Shown here: positions 46,915 to 58,484 of the stretch, piece after piece
Layout: each line of letters starts with the position of its first letter
Numbering within the stretch: the first letter of the stretch is position 1
From: Pisolithus tinctorius
Taxonomy: Eukaryota; Basidiomycota; Agaricomycetes; Boletales; Pisolithaceae
Length of the DNA stretch: 64,000 nt
Assembly: GCA_024663395.1 (NCBI GenBank)
Contig: JANFAH010000046.1
Location: forward strand, 186,001 to 250,000
Direction: 5' to 3'
Translations under genes and position numbers: made by a program
The notes under the pieces: generated by a model
The model's input: only the letters and a program-made list of their open reading frames with translations
Databases searched by the model: none
Told to the model about the DNA's origin: nothing

Positions 46915-47906
46915 TGCAGCTCTGATTCTTTTAACTGGTTGATGTGAGCAATGATTTGTTTGAAGCTCATCCCCTCCATAGCTTTTAGGCGGGGGTTGGG
47001 ACCAGTGTCAGCATTTACAGCCCTGACAGGGCATCCTTGTGGTTGTGCCTGTTTAGGGCACTTGCTTCTATAATGACCCTTGAGGCCGCATCCAAAGCAT
47101 GTGATGTGGGACTTGTCCTTAGGGGGTCCCTTCCCCTTTCCTTGCCACAGAATGGCTCTGATATCCATTGGAGCGCCAGCCCCAGGTTGTGTTCCTGTGG
47201 CAGTGAAGCCACAGGGTTGATTTTGGGGCCATACTCTTGAAGAGGAGGCTGTCATGTATCAGTGGTTTTCAAAGTTTCTGGCCACCAACTGGAGCTCTGT
47301 CACATAATCCTTATACATGTCTTTCCTTTTTCCCAGGTGGTGCATGAGCCGTAGCACCTCCGGATTTATTGCCTGTTCGAGGCACAGGATAGCCAAATCA
47401 TTGGAAGCAGCTGCCATGAGCTTCCAACTATCAAATTCTGCCAAGAAGGCGTCCATTTGAGACTGTCCTTGCCTCACTTTTTGCATCTTTTTCTGGGCCC
47501 AATCTCCATTGTTCATGGGTTGGAACCTGGAGTTGAGGTCAGCCACCACCTCATCGATGGAAGGCCAGTTCACATTAGCCAAGTGGTAATCTAACTTGGC
47601 CCGAGCATAGTTGCCAGCAATTGGACTGGTCATCTGGGTCCAGAATGCCATGCAGTCCTGGCTTGTATAGCAGTGGATGGCCGCTTTACAGTAGGCTCTC
47701 ATTTTGATCACCCACTCTTCATACTTGGCAATGGAACCATCGAAAGTTCCTGGTTCTGCGACACCCCTCTTTGTAGGGGTGAAGTTTGATTTTTGCTCTG
47801 CAGCTGGAGCCAGCATATACTGTTGCATGGCCTGAGCCATTGCTGCTGCCATGGCCTGGACCATTGCGTAGTCAACAGGCAGGGGGTGCGGTTCATTTGG
47901 GTCCAT
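46911..47906 (-). pseudogene. gag: H1 gag with CCHC knuckle
   Basis: Starts MDPNEPHPLPVDYAMVQAM. The capsid-like part has GTFDGSIAKYEEWVIKMRAY and WPSIDEVVADLNSRF. The zinc knuckle is CFGCGLKGHYRSKC near 47095-47055. It ends SELQ then TGA at 46913-46911. One in-frame TGA at 47256-47258 interrupts it; H2 has His there. Confidence 0.82.
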
Positions 47907-48670
47907 TTCTGCTTGTTAGCAGGACCAGTTTACATAGGGGGTGGCGGATGGAACATCTGTTCCAAAGGTTGTAGGGGACGTTAAAGATGAACCCGAGTTT
48001 GTTTGGGTCAGGTGACAGTGACAGTGAAGGGTAGACGAGTTCTGGAGTTACCTCATGGAAAAGCTCGAGAGGAGGAAGAGGGAGTGGGGTGAATGGGGAA
48101 AGTGAGCATGAGAGGCATGGGGTAGAGAGTTCCCTTTTGTAAGGGAGGAATCTAAGAGGGAGGCAAAGCTCAACCTCTTCTTTCTTTATGGTGGGAATGA
48201 TGGTAAGGTAAGGATGACGTAGGTGTATTACTTGCCAATGATGTTCAGGACCACTAAACACATAGTCCATTCACTGTTGTGTGCCTGATCAATCTCCTAG
48301 AGATAGGGAGAGACCAGCCTGGCACACTATGTGAACTACAGTGGGTGCGAGAACATTGACTATGGGTCTACCTCTGCTGCCATGCAGGAACTACAACTAA
48401 GTATGGCTCAGCTGCTCTGGACCTTGTGGGTCCTCTTGATCAAGCATCGCCCTTCATACACCGAGCTCGACCTCAGGACAGTGTATATATGTAAAGTAAA
48501 AACTCCCTAAGACACTTGCCCAACTGGCTTTGTCGCTCAGGTGCTCTTGGTCACACTGATGGAGGCAAAAAGAAACTACAGGCAGGACTGCCCTCTACAA
48601 GTATCATACTACCATTAACCCTTGGCACCAGGTATGAAGTGATAGGGGAGAAGTAGTAATCTAGTTTGAG
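47907..48670 (-). other. H1 5' leader with self-priming site at 48657-48666
   Basis: Leader between the H1 5' LTR and the gag ATG, no gene. Next to the LTR the minus strand reads CTCAAACTAGATTA; AACTAGATT is complementary to AATCTAGTT in the LTR. Confidence 0.55.
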
Positions 48671-49071
48671 TGAAGCAACCAAAGATGAATGTCTTCTCAG
48701 CTATCACTGCAAACCAGAGAGACTTGGGAGTGGAACCCGTTGATTGAGGGACAAGCTCAAAACAAACTAGATTGGAGAGAACTGGCTACGACAAGCAATA
48801 GGACTTATATACTGCCCTACTGTTTGTACGTACTGCCACGAGAGAATGTTCTGGAAAGAAGTAAACAAAAGAGAAAACTACACTATTGGTTGAATGCGAA
48901 CATGTGTTAGCAACGAGGCACGGCCTTACTAAGCATCATGTAAGCATGTAGAGTAAAACAAAAGGAAAAGTCCGAGATGACTAGGCATCCCTAAAGCGTA
49001 ACCCTAACCAGAAGGTGGATATATATAGGTAACTAGGAAATGCGAAGGTGAAAAGTCTACTGGTCATTACA
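48671..49071 (-). repeat. 5' LTR of H1 (intact)
   Basis: 401 bp, TGTAATGACC to GCTTCA in the minus orientation. It serves as the empty-site reference for mariner-like copy 2. It differs from the H2 LTRs mostly by transitions. Confidence 0.88.
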
Positions 49072-49974
49072 CCCATGCCAGCTGCAGTGCAGACAACCAA
49101 CTTTGACCCCACAAAAAGGGATGTTGCTGAACCTGGAACCTTTGACAGTTCTATAAATAAATATGAAGAATGGGTGGTCTGCATGAGGGCCTATTGCAAA
49201 GCGGCTGTCCACCACTATACAAGCCAGGACTGCATGGCTTTCTGGACCTGGATGACCAGTCCAATTGCTGGCAACTATGCCCAGGCCAAGTTGGACTACC
49301 CCTTGGCAAATGCGAACTGGCCAACAATTGATGAGGTGGTGGCTGACCTCAACTCCAGATTCTGGCCCATGAACAATGGGGATTGGCCCTGGAAAAAGAT
49401 GCAAAAGGCAAGGCAGGCACAGTCTTGAATGGATGCCTTCTTGGCAGAATTTGACAGTTGGAAGCTCATGGCAGCTGCTTCCAATGACTTGGCTGTCCTG
49501 TGCCTTGAATGGGCAATAAACCCCAAGGTGCTCTGGCTCATGCACCATTTGGGAAAAAGGAAAGACATGTACAATGACTACATGACAGAGCTCTGGTTGG
49601 TGGCTGGAAATTTCAAAAACCACCACTACATGATGGCCTCCTCTTCGAGGGTATGGCCTCAAAATCAACCTTGTGGCTTTTCTGCCACAGGAACACAACC
49701 CAGAGCCAGCGCTCCAATGGATATAGGTGCCACTCCACAGCAAGGAAAGGGGAAGGGACCCCCTAAGGACAAGTCCCATATAACCTGTTTCAGATGTGGC
49801 CTGAAGGGTCACTATTGAAGCGAGTGCCCTAAACAGGCACAACCACAAGGACACCCCATCAGCACTGTAAGTACTGACACTGGACCCAATCCCCACCTAA
49901 AGGCAATGGAGGGGATGAGCTTCGAGCAAATCATTGCTCACATCAACCAGTTAAAAGAATCGGAGCTGCAGTGA
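49072..49974 (+). pseudogene. gag: H2 gag, remainder
   Basis: Resumes after H1 as MPAAVQTTNFDPTKRD, with GTFDSSINKYEEWVVCMRAY and PTIDEVVADLNSRF, a knuckle CFRCGLKGHY followed by a TGA (49816-49818, where H1 has Arg), and a stop at 49972-49974. An earlier TGA at 49426-49428 faces CAA in H1, so the ancestral codon was probably CGA. Confidence 0.8.
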
Positions 49975-52900
49975 AATCAGGTCCTGCAGACTCTTCTTGT
50001 ACACAGACATTTGTTCCTACCTCTTCTTCCTCTTCTTTTTATGGATTTCATTCTACCTATGGACTTAAAGTTACAAAAGAAAATACAAAAGTCAAAAATA
50101 AAAATATAAAAAATAGTGTACCAGTAGTTTCTTTCAATTGCTTCTCTTTTCTTGATGTCGAAGAACCACAGGAGTTATTTAATGGTTCAGATTCTGTCTC
50201 TTCTTCTCCTACTTTTACATCATCTGAAGTGGAGTCCTGAAAGGGCTCGGGGCCAGATGTAAAACCATTCCTGCTTAATTCCACTTGCAATAAAAAACAA
50301 AAAAATGTTTCTTTCAATCTCCCAAATCTCAAGGGTAGTAGTGCAAGGACCTCCATATGGTCTGAAACCCGACGCACGCTGAACCTAAAAGACTCTGTGG
50401 AGGTTCCTTTGGTTTTACGGACAAATGCCAGTTCAGCATTCAAGGTTAAAGCACTACTTGATAGTGGTGCTACTGGAGTATTTATAGATAAGAACTTTGT
50501 TGAGAAGAACTGGATTCCCAAGATAGTGCTGTCAAGAGCAGTAGACGTATTTAATGTCGATGGTTTGCCTAACTCCACTGGAAGGATTATGCATCAGGCT
50601 CACCTTCGAGTCTCATACCTTGACCACCATGAGGAACTTCTTGCTGAGATAACTGATCTAGGAGGTAGCACCATGATCCTGGGACACACCTGGTTACATC
50701 AGCACAACCCACTGATAGATTGGAAGACTGGTGAGGTCAAAATGGGCAGATGTCCAGCTAGATGCTGACAGTTAGCCCCCAAGTCCTCATTCATACACAA
50801 GGTGGAAAAACTCAAAAGAGAGGCCATGGACTCTTATGTAACCTGGATTCGAAATCTAGGAACAGACAAACCAAAAACAGACAAAACCCCTGAGGAACTT
50901 GTTCCAAAGGCATATCATGAATATTTATTGGCCTTTTCAGAAAAGGAATCTGAGCACACGCCACTTAGGAAACCTTGGGACCATGCTATAGAGCTAAAGG
51001 AGTTGTTTGTGCCAAAGAAAGGAAGGTTAATCCCTCTATCTCCCAATGAGCAACGAGAAATCAGTGACTTCATCGATGGTCAGCTCAAGAAGGGATATAT
51101 TCAGCCCAGTAAATCCCCACAAACCTCCCCTGTCTTCTTTGTACCAAAGAATGATGGCAAAAAATGCATGGTCCAGGACTATCAATATTTAAACAAGCAC
51201 ACTGTCAAAAACTTGTATCTGCTCCCTTTAATATCTCAGCTTGTAGACAAGTTGAAAGGTTGCAAACTCTTCACAAAGATGGATCTTCATTGGGGATACA
51301 ACAACGTTAGGATCAAAGAAGGAGACAAGTGGAAAGCTGCCTTCGTATGCCATCGCAGTGCTTTTGAACTGCTAGTCATGTTCTTTGGGCTCTGTAACTT
51401 GCCCACCATGTTCCAGAACATGATGAATGATATCTTTGGCAATATGGAGGATGTGCTTGTTGTCTACATTGATGACCTAATGATATTTACAAAAATGGAC
51501 AATCAGGAGGAACACAACAAGATTGTGCTGGAGGTGCTTAGAAGGGTAAAGGTAAATGGCTTGTTTGCCAAACCACAGAAGTGTATCTTCAGACAACAAG
51601 AGGTGGACCTTTTAGGAATGATCATTGGCATTAATGGAGTACGTATGGACCCTGCCAAAATCTCTGCTGTGCAAGATTGGCCCATGCCTAACAATGTTTG
51701 CAGAGTTTGCAGCTTTCTTGGCCTAGCAAACTTCTACCAATGGTTCATTAAGGACTTTGCACAGATTGTGAAACCCCTAAATAACCTCACAAAGAAGGAC
51801 CTTCTGTTCGTTTGGGATGACAAATGTCAGATGGTGTTTGACATGCTAAAAGAAGCCTTCACCACTGCCCCTATCCTTATGTTCCCTGATCAGGATTGGA
51901 AGTTTCGTTTAGAAATGGATGCTTCACACTATGCCACCAGAGCAGTGCTTTTGGTAGAATGCAATGACGGTCTCTGGAGACCCATTGCCTACTCTAGTCA
52001 TTCTCTATCTGGGGCCAAACTTAATTATACAGTTCATGACAAAGAAATGCTGGCCATTATTCACATGCTAGAGCAATGGCATCATTACCTTGAGGCTACT
52101 CCATACCAATTTGAGATCTGGATGGATCATCATAACCTCAAGTGGTTCATGACCATGCAAAAGCTTCAGCCATGCCAGGCATGCTGGGCACAGTACTTTA
52201 GTTGGTTTAACTGTATTATTGTTCACAAACCTGGAGTCACAATGGGAAGGCCAGATGCCCTGTCAAGACAAGAAGACTTTGTAGAAGGAAAGGAAAGGGC
52301 AAAGTCAGAAGAGTCCCTATTTATAAACCCAAGCCAGGTCCGCTCGGTACAGTTAGAAAATCCGTTCATGAAAGACCTGCAGATTGAGTCTGCTAAAGCT
52401 GAAGGAGTACCCACTGGATGCAAGTTCCAAGGTGGTCTTCATTATGATGGAGAAAAGGTCTGGTGCCTAGTGCACTTAGAAGGAAGCTACTTAATGCTTT
52501 GCATGATTCTCCCCTAGTGGGACATTGTGGAATAAAAGGAACTCAGGAGTTGATCACATGCTGGTTCACATGGTCTACCTTAAAACCCAATGTAGAAGAA
52601 TATGTGAAGCATTGTCAAACATGCCAAGCCAGCAAGTCTGGAAATAGGCTGCCTGCAGGAGAACTCAAGCCTTTACCTGTCCCTGATGGGCCTTGGAGAG
52701 AGTTAATGACCAACTTCATGGATCTTGGAGTCAAGGGATCTTCTGGAAAGTCCCACATCCTGGTCATCATTGATAGATTCTCTAAGGAAGCAGAGTTCAT
52801 TCCCTGCACTGCAGAAGAAACAGCTGCTAGCACAGCTCATCTTTACCTCATGCATGTTTGGAAGCATCATAGACTTCTGGACTCTATTGTATCAGATCGA

Positions 52901-53852
52901 GGCACTCAGTTTGCCTCCTCTTTCATGAAGGAACTATTTAAAATGCTGGGAGTACAGCAAAAACTTTCTATGGCTTTCCACCCACAAATGGGTGGACAAA
53001 CAGAGCAGTTGAACCATGAGATCCAACAATATTTATGGATGTATGTCAACCAACAACAGGCTCGTTGGGAGGAATGGTTGCCTTTGGCTCAGTTTGCATA
53101 CAATAACTCTGCTTCATCTTCTACTGGCAAGTGCCCCTTCAAAGTTACCCAATCCTATAGACCTAGGATGGGTGTCAAACCAACAACTTCAAAGGTAGAA
53201 GCAGCAGAGGAGGTCGCCAAATCTTGGTTCCAGGTGTTCCAAGATGTAAAAGCAAACCTTGCCAAAGCTTGTTCCTGGCAGAAGCAACAAGTGGATCGAT
53301 GCCACTCATCTACCCCTTCCTACTCCATTGGATCTCAAGTCTTGCTAGCTACAGACCATTTGTCCTTGAAAGAACAGCAGAGCTGTAAACTTTCTGAAAA
53401 GTGGATTGGACCGTACGAAGTTCTAGAAGTACTTCTGAATGCTCTTAAGTTAAAGTTGCCATGCAACATGAAGATCCACCTGGTTGTGAATGTCTCACAG
53501 GTCAAACCCTATCTCAGTGCTCTTGATGGGCAGCCTGGACTGCAGAGGGTCACTGATGAAGGAGATGTTGAATATGAGGTTGAATATGTTGTTGACTCCT
53601 GTTTGAAATGTGGAGCTCTTCAATTCCTTGTCCATTGGAGGGGATACCCCAAAGAAGATTGTACTTGGGAGCCAGCCTCTGCCTTGAAGAATTCGCAGTC
53701 GGTGATCAAGGACTTTTACTGATCCCACCCCAGGGCCCCCTGTAAATTATCTCTCCTTTCATCTGAAAGCTTTGACAGCTTGTTCACACCTGTACCAGAA
53801 CCGTTTACTACCATTTGTCCTATTTGGTCTCGTCTGGAAGTTGAACCTTAGG
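49971..53852 (+). pseudogene. pol: H2 pol: protease, RT, RNase H, integrase, chromodomain
   Basis: Pol begins in the -1 frame at the GTGA overlap. The protease has ALLDSGATGVFIDKNF near 50450-50500. RT is open from 50802, with VVYIDDLMIF near 51460-51490 (catalytic Asp-Asp kept). RNase H reads EMDASHYATRAVLL near 51915. A one-base deletion near 52461 shifts the frame; the integrase continues from 52463 (HDSPLVGHCGIKG, CQTCQASKSG, SDRGTQF). The chromodomain is EYEVEYVVDSCLKCG then VHWRGYPKEDCTWEPAS at 53570-53685. TGA at 53720-53722 faces CGA in H1 (41302-41304). TGA codons at 50238-50240 and 50766-50768 are shared with H1. It is the best preserved pol in the window. Confidence 0.88.
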
Positions 53853-53861
53853 AGGGGATAG

Positions 53862-54262
53862 TGTAACGACTGGTAGACTTTTCACCTCCTTGTTGCCTAC
53901 TTGCCTATATATATCCACCCCCTGGTTAGGGTTACACTTCAGGGATGCTTAGTCATCTTGGACTTTCCCTTTTGCTTACTCTTTCAGACTTACATGGTAC
54001 TTAGTAAAAGTTGTGCCTTGTTACTAACACATGTTCGCATTTGTCCAGTAGCATAGTTCTCTCTTTTGTTTACTTCTTTCTCGAATGTTCTCTTGTGGCA
54101 GTACATACAAACAGTAAGGCAGTATATAAGTCTCGTTGTTTGTCATAGCTAGTTTCTCTAATCTAGTTCATTTTGAGCTTGGTACACAATCAACAGGTTC
54201 TACTCCCAACACTCTCTGGTTTGAAGTGATAGCTGAGAAGACCTTCATCTTTGATTGCTTCA
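53862..54262 (+). repeat. 3' LTR of H2
   Basis: 401 bp, preceded by the polypurine tract GGAGGGGATAG, followed by GCACC. It matches the 5' LTR at 37922-38322. Confidence 0.9.
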
Positions 54263-54374
54263 GCACCCTTGTTGCACTCCAAAAATTCCCAGATTGAAGG
54301 ACCATGTTGGAAATGGTGTATTCTGTGCACTGCACTCCACATAGTCTTGTTCCCACATCACTGGTTTATGCCCC

Positions 54375-54520
54375 ATGCTAGTGGAGAATCTCCAAGTGAG
54401 TTGGGAGAATCTCCAAGCAGGTGGGGGGAATCTCCATGCAAGTGTGGAATATCACCAAGTGGATTGGGAGAATCTCCAAGCAGGTATAGGGAATCTCCAT
54501 CTAACTGTGGAGAAGTGACA
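54375..54520. repeat. Minisatellite of about 21-22 bp in element X
   Basis: Six or more units of the form GAATCTCCAAG plus GNNGGTNGGGA. On the plus strand they read as a heptapeptide series of GESPS-type units (SELGESPSRWGESP); on the minus strand as GDSPxxL. Units diverge by single substitutions. No start or splice context supports translation. Confidence 0.6.
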
Positions 54521-55377
54521 TTTAGCATAAACAATTGTGTTTTTCTCATGCAAAATTCCACTTTCTGATAAGATAAGGTTGTTTGGTCATGTGATCAGTT
54601 GCCTCAGGTGGCTGGAAAGGTTGATCATGTGATCTAATTAGTCACATGTAGGCACAAACCCATGTCACATGACATCACATGACTGAGGTTACCTCATGTT
54701 CAACACTGTGAACCCAGCATGTGACTAAACTGCCCCTGAATGCATGCTGTTCCAGGGTGTGGCTGTGCTACAACATCAATCATGTTATTGCTCATTCATT
54801 CCTCAGCGGAATGGTCTGTATTTTGGTAGGTGAACTGGTCTACATAGTATCTACATCATGTCCAAAGATCAACCAATCAAAATCTCTGGTTTCTGGGATA
54901 TACAAGGATTGAAAAAAGCCAGAAAACATCACACCATGCATCCCTCACTGGGTGCATGCCATATGTAATACCTCAACTGGATTCCCCATGTCTACATACT
55001 TCTATTTGCAAGATTTCAGGGCAGTCCATTGGCAATTGAGTGAACAGGAAGCCAATTACACATCCCAGATGCATGGGAAAACCCCAAAAAGCGCAAATAA
55101 AATAGTGGAGATTTCCAAAACATATCAAAAACATTTCATTGCTCACTCCCCAGTGGGGTTATGAGTACCAGAATTGAGGTGTGACATGGTGGGGCATGCC
55201 CCATGAGATTGGCACCATGTGCCTTGCAGTTGCACCATCTCAAAGCCTCAGAAATGCAAATGGGCACATCTGAACACCAAGTCTAGCAGTGATTTATAGC
55301 TTTGTGATAGGCATTACAAAGTGTACCATTGGACCATGTCGCATTTCTGTCACTTTGAGGGGATGCAACTGCAGAGC
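54521..55377. other. Interior of element X, no gene recognised
   Basis: Short frames only. The sequence is rich in CATGTGA/TCACATG motifs between about 54590 and 54720, which form several small inverted repeats. No transposase similarity is seen. Confidence 0.4.
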
Positions 55378-55835
55378 ACATAGGAGGCCCAGGTGGGTCA
55401 TCCCCCTGGCAACTAGTGAGATGTCCCAATACAGCAGAATCAGCATTGCAAAGATGTACATGAAAAGTACTATTGTATACTACTATGCATGGTGGGATGG
55501 GAGGGGATGTATAGGTCAAAGGATACTTTGTGGATTAAACCTGTCAGAGGAGCAAGGGGGCTAGGATTTCCGCAGCTATTTCAATGCTAATATAAGCTGC
55601 ACTTTCAGGAGTAGGAACCCCTGCCACCCAAGGCAGTCTTGGGACATCCCAAATAATTGCATTTGAATGGATGGCTATGTGGGAAATCCCATCTGTCCCA
55701 GGGCCTAAAAATCTGCATAGCCCTGGGACATGACCAGATGTCCCTGGGCAGACCTTGGTCTGGGAAGCTATTAGGCTGGATGGTTTGGAGAAACTATGCA
55801 GCCTAAATGCTTATGAAAAATGGTTACCTGAAGTG

Positions 55836-55913
55836 TCAAATGTATTCCAGACAGTGGATGCCAGGTAGTGGCCTTGTGATGGGAGTTGTGGGAAGCCTTA
55901 GAGGCCCCCCTCC
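55836..55913 (+). pseudogene. Element G protease active site, downstream of element X
   Basis: After the second TCAAATGT, the frame of 34573-35243 continues IPDSGCQVVAL, a TGA (an Arg-like position), then WELWEALEAPL, until the J LTR at 55914. It documents where element X landed. Confidence 0.6.
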
Positions 55914-56438
55914 TGTCATAGTCATGTCTCAACCCCAGCCAGACTTGGCCTCACACTCATTCAGTCTGGCCTTGGCCTTGCCAATTCCTTATCCCCAGAT
56001 GTCCTAGTGCATTGAACACCGCTCTGCAGTGCATGTCACTTTGGTTGATCTCTGCCTGGTCTTGTCCCTGGTCCACCCTGTCCCAGTCTCCATTACATTA
56101 GTCATACCTTCCTAATACTTGTCTCACCAATCATCTTAGCAATCTTCACAAGACTGGCATTACTGGTCTCCATACTACAGTTGTCTCTAGTATATAAACT
56201 CATAGATACTTGGCCTGTACTCTTTAGTCTGAAATCAACTAAGTTACTCTGATAATCCTGCCTCAGCCTTGGACTCAGACTGAGATCCACACAAGGGAAT
56301 AGTGCTGTAACCTCAGTCACTAAGTCCAATCAGTCTGCCCCTCTGTATCTCTGCTATACCTCTGACCCTGACCCCCCTTAGCCTCATGCCTGCTTTGGTC
56401 TCTAGTCTGGCCTTGACCTGGACATCACAAACTTGACA
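55914..56438 (+). repeat. 5' LTR of J with self-priming site
   Basis: 525 bp, TGTCATAGTC to AACTTGACA. TATATAAA at 56191-56198; AGTCTGAAAT at 56226-56235, the expected mRNA start. Its complement ATTTCAGACT lies at 56441-56450, two bases after the LTR. Confidence 0.85.
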
Positions 56439-57316
56439 GTATTTCAGACTTGCTACTTGTGTGGGTCTAACATACCATGGCAATGAAGACTTGTTTCCAA
56501 CCTCCCCATGGCCACTCTGCCACCAACCCTGACTCAGCCTCAGCCAGTGGAACACACCATGAGACAGCACTAGCTGCCTTAGGTACCACTAGGTGCTCTC
56601 CAGATCCCATTAGTCCTTTCAGGGGCTTTTCAGCCTGGACATCCAATACTGCCACCCCATGTTGTCCCACTGCTCCCATCCCCAAGGATGACCCCAGTGA
56701 TGATGGGCCAGGCAACAATGATGACAACAATCCTGATGATGATGACCCTGGCAATGGTCCTGGTGATGATGGGCCCAGTGATGATAATCCAGAAGAGAAT
56801 GATCCAGAAGATGAACCAGACTTCCCAGATCCAGACACTGAACCTGCCATTATGGTCCTGGACAACCTTGCAGAGGCCATCAAACTGTTGGCTCACAATG
56901 CCCACACTAGTCCTAAGTCCTCAAGCAGGACCAAGTTGCATGAGCCCAACACCTTTGATGGCACTGACCCCAAGAAACTTTGTGCCTTCTTCATTCAGTG
57001 CAAGCTGAATTTCCAAGACCATCCTCAGGCTTTCAGGACCAACCATGCCAAGGTCATCTTTTCCCAGTCTTACCTCAAGGGCATGGCCTTAGAGTGGTTC
57101 GAGCTGGACTTGCTCAGGGTTGAGGACCCTGATGACCAGCCTCTCTGGATGGACTCCTGGAGGGAGTTTGTCCTAGAGTTACAAACCACATTCGGCCCTC
57201 ATGACCCAGTTGCTGATGCCAAAAGCCAACTCAACCATCTACACATGAAGGATAGTCAGCACATCAATAAATACATAGTGGACTTCAACTGGCTTGCTTT
57301 GCAAGTCCAGGGCTAT

Positions 57317-57840
57317 TGTCATAGCCATGTCTTGACCCTGGCCAGACTCAGCCTTGTATTCATTCAGTCTGGCCTCAGCCTCACCAATCCCATATCTCCA
57401 GTTAGTCTAGTGCAGTGAACACTGCTTTGCAGTGCCTCTCACTTTGGTTGGTTCCTGTCCAGTCCTGTCCCCAGTCCACCCTGTCCTGGTCTCCATCACA
57501 TTAGTCATACATTACTAATCCTTGTCTTACCAATTGTCTTAGCAATCTTTGCAAGACTGGCATTACCAGTCTCCATACTATAGATACTTCTAGTATATAA
57601 ACTTGTAGATACTTGGCCTGTACTCTTCAGTCTGAAATCAACAAAGTTACTCTGATAACCCTGTCTTGGCCTCAGACTTGGACTGAGACCCACACAAGGG
57701 AATAGCACTGTAACCTCAGTTGCTAAGTCCAATCAGTCCACCCATCTGTACCTTTGTCTCCCCTCTTGATCCCAACTCCTCAGCCTCATGCCCACTTCGG
57801 TCTCCGGTCCAGCCTCAACCCAGACAACCCAAACTTGACA
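57317..57840 (+). mobile_element. Solo LTR of the E/J family in J gag
   Basis: 524 bp, TGTCATAGCC to AACTTGACA, with exact target duplication GCTAT (57312-57316 and 57841-57845). Its removal rejoins the gag frame. Confidence 0.92.
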
Positions 57841-58243
57841 GCTATGGAGATGGTGCACTGTGCCATCACTTCTACTCCAGGCTCCCAGACTGAATCAAGG
57901 ATGAAGTCTGTTGGGTTGGCAAGCCCCAGACACTACATGAGCTCTGCCACCTCACCCAGGAAATAGACATGTGCTATTGGGAGCACAAGGAAGAAATCCA
58001 ACAGGCAAGTAAGCATCAGGGCTCATCCTCCTTGTCCAAGCCTGAGTCTAGCAAACTCAGCAAGGATGGAAAGCTCACCCCCAAGGAACACAAGCATCAC
58101 ATGGACAGGAACCTCTGCATGTTCTGTGGAGGGTCCAGTCACTTCGCTGATAAATGCCCCAAGATAGCCAGAAAGGCCAAGGCTCATGCCACAGCCACCA
58201 CTGAAGCTGCAATGGCCTTGGGCTTGGGTTCTACCCCCAAGAC

Positions 58244-58250
58244 AAAAAAA
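58244..58250 (+). promoter_or_regulatory. -1 ribosomal frameshift site of J
   Basis: ACA AAA AAA TAG, identical to element E. The -1 frame continues ATA GGT AGC into the protease. Confidence 0.72.
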
Positions 58251-58484
58251 TAGGTAGCAGCTCCCAGGACTCCACACAATCTGGGAGCTGTGTTGACTCT
58301 GGTTGTGCAAACTTGGAGGCTAGACTCAACACATCTGCTCTTTCCAGCCTAAATTCATTAACCCCCTATATCACATTAGAAAATCATGAATTACCTTGGC
58401 TTCATACTTTAGTGGACTCCAGCTGCACTCATTGTTTTATAGATAATCAATTTGCTAATCAACACTCTTTTACCCCATACTCAG
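58251..58484 (+). pseudogene. pol: J protease start, truncated
   Basis: Reads IGSSSQDSTQSG, then LNTSALSSLNSLTPY, and LVDSSCTHCFID near 58410-58445, where E has DSGST: the Gly of Asp-Ser-Gly is Ser. It ends at the junction with A4. Confidence 0.7.

Larger units (their letters stand above)
39185..49071 (-). mobile_element. Chromovirus H1, full length, nested in H2 gag
   Basis: Sister copy of H2 in the opposite orientation. LTRs lie at 39185-41162 (3', containing a mariner-like insertion) and 48671-49071 (5'). The target duplication CCCAT is exact (39180-39184, 49072-49076). It contains solo LTR A2 in its RT region. Confidence 0.92.
37922..54262 (+). mobile_element. Chromovirus H2 (Ty3/Gypsy), full length, inserted in element X
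   Basis: LTRs 37922-38322 and 53862-54262 (401 bp each) flank leader, gag (from 39087), pol and chromodomain. The target duplication GCACC is exact (37917-37921 and 54263-54267). Its gag is split after codon 31 by the sister element H1 (39185-49071). Confidence 0.9.
35244..55835. mobile_element. Foldback DNA element X (about 2.67 kb without nested insertions), 8-bp TSD
   Basis: The ends are CACTTCAGG (35244) and CCTGAAGTG (55835), flanked by exact 8-bp duplications TCAAATGT (35236-35243 and 55836-55843). The terminal inverted repeats are about 455 bp: 35244-35569 plus 37149-37275 on the left and 55378-55835 on the right. Subtracting H2 (37922-54262) and the mariner-like element (35570-37146) leaves about 2.67 kb. 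The interior has two tandem-repeat arrays and no transposase. The motif GGGAYRTCCC recurs in the TIRs and interior, possibly as binding sites. An 8-bp duplication suggests the hAT or Kyakuja-Dileera-Zisupton groups; I cannot decide. Confidence 0.78.
56477..58253 (+). pseudogene. gag: J gag with CCHC knuckle, split by a solo LTR
   Basis: Starts MAMKTCFQPPHGHSATN. An Asp/Asn-rich block, the capsid-like LNFQDHPQAFRTNHAKV and GMALEWFELDLL follow, open to the insertion at 57317. It continues after 57841 as GDGALCHHFYSRLPD, TGA, IKDEV, then the knuckle CMFCGGSSHFADKC near 58120-58160, ending at TAG 58251-58253. It is a closer-to-intact counterpart of the E gag. Confidence 0.82.
55914..58484 (+). 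mobile_element. Chromovirus J (E family), 5' part only
   Basis: 5' LTR, gag and the start of the protease are present in plus orientation. The element stops at 58484, where family-A sequence begins. No 3' part is in the window. A solo LTR of its own family is nested at 57317-57840. Confidence 0.85.

Noticed and set aside
49057..49896. 279-codon minus-strand frame
   Set aside because: It is opposite the H2 gag, whose plus-strand frame carries capsid and zinc-knuckle motifs and aligns with the H1 gag.
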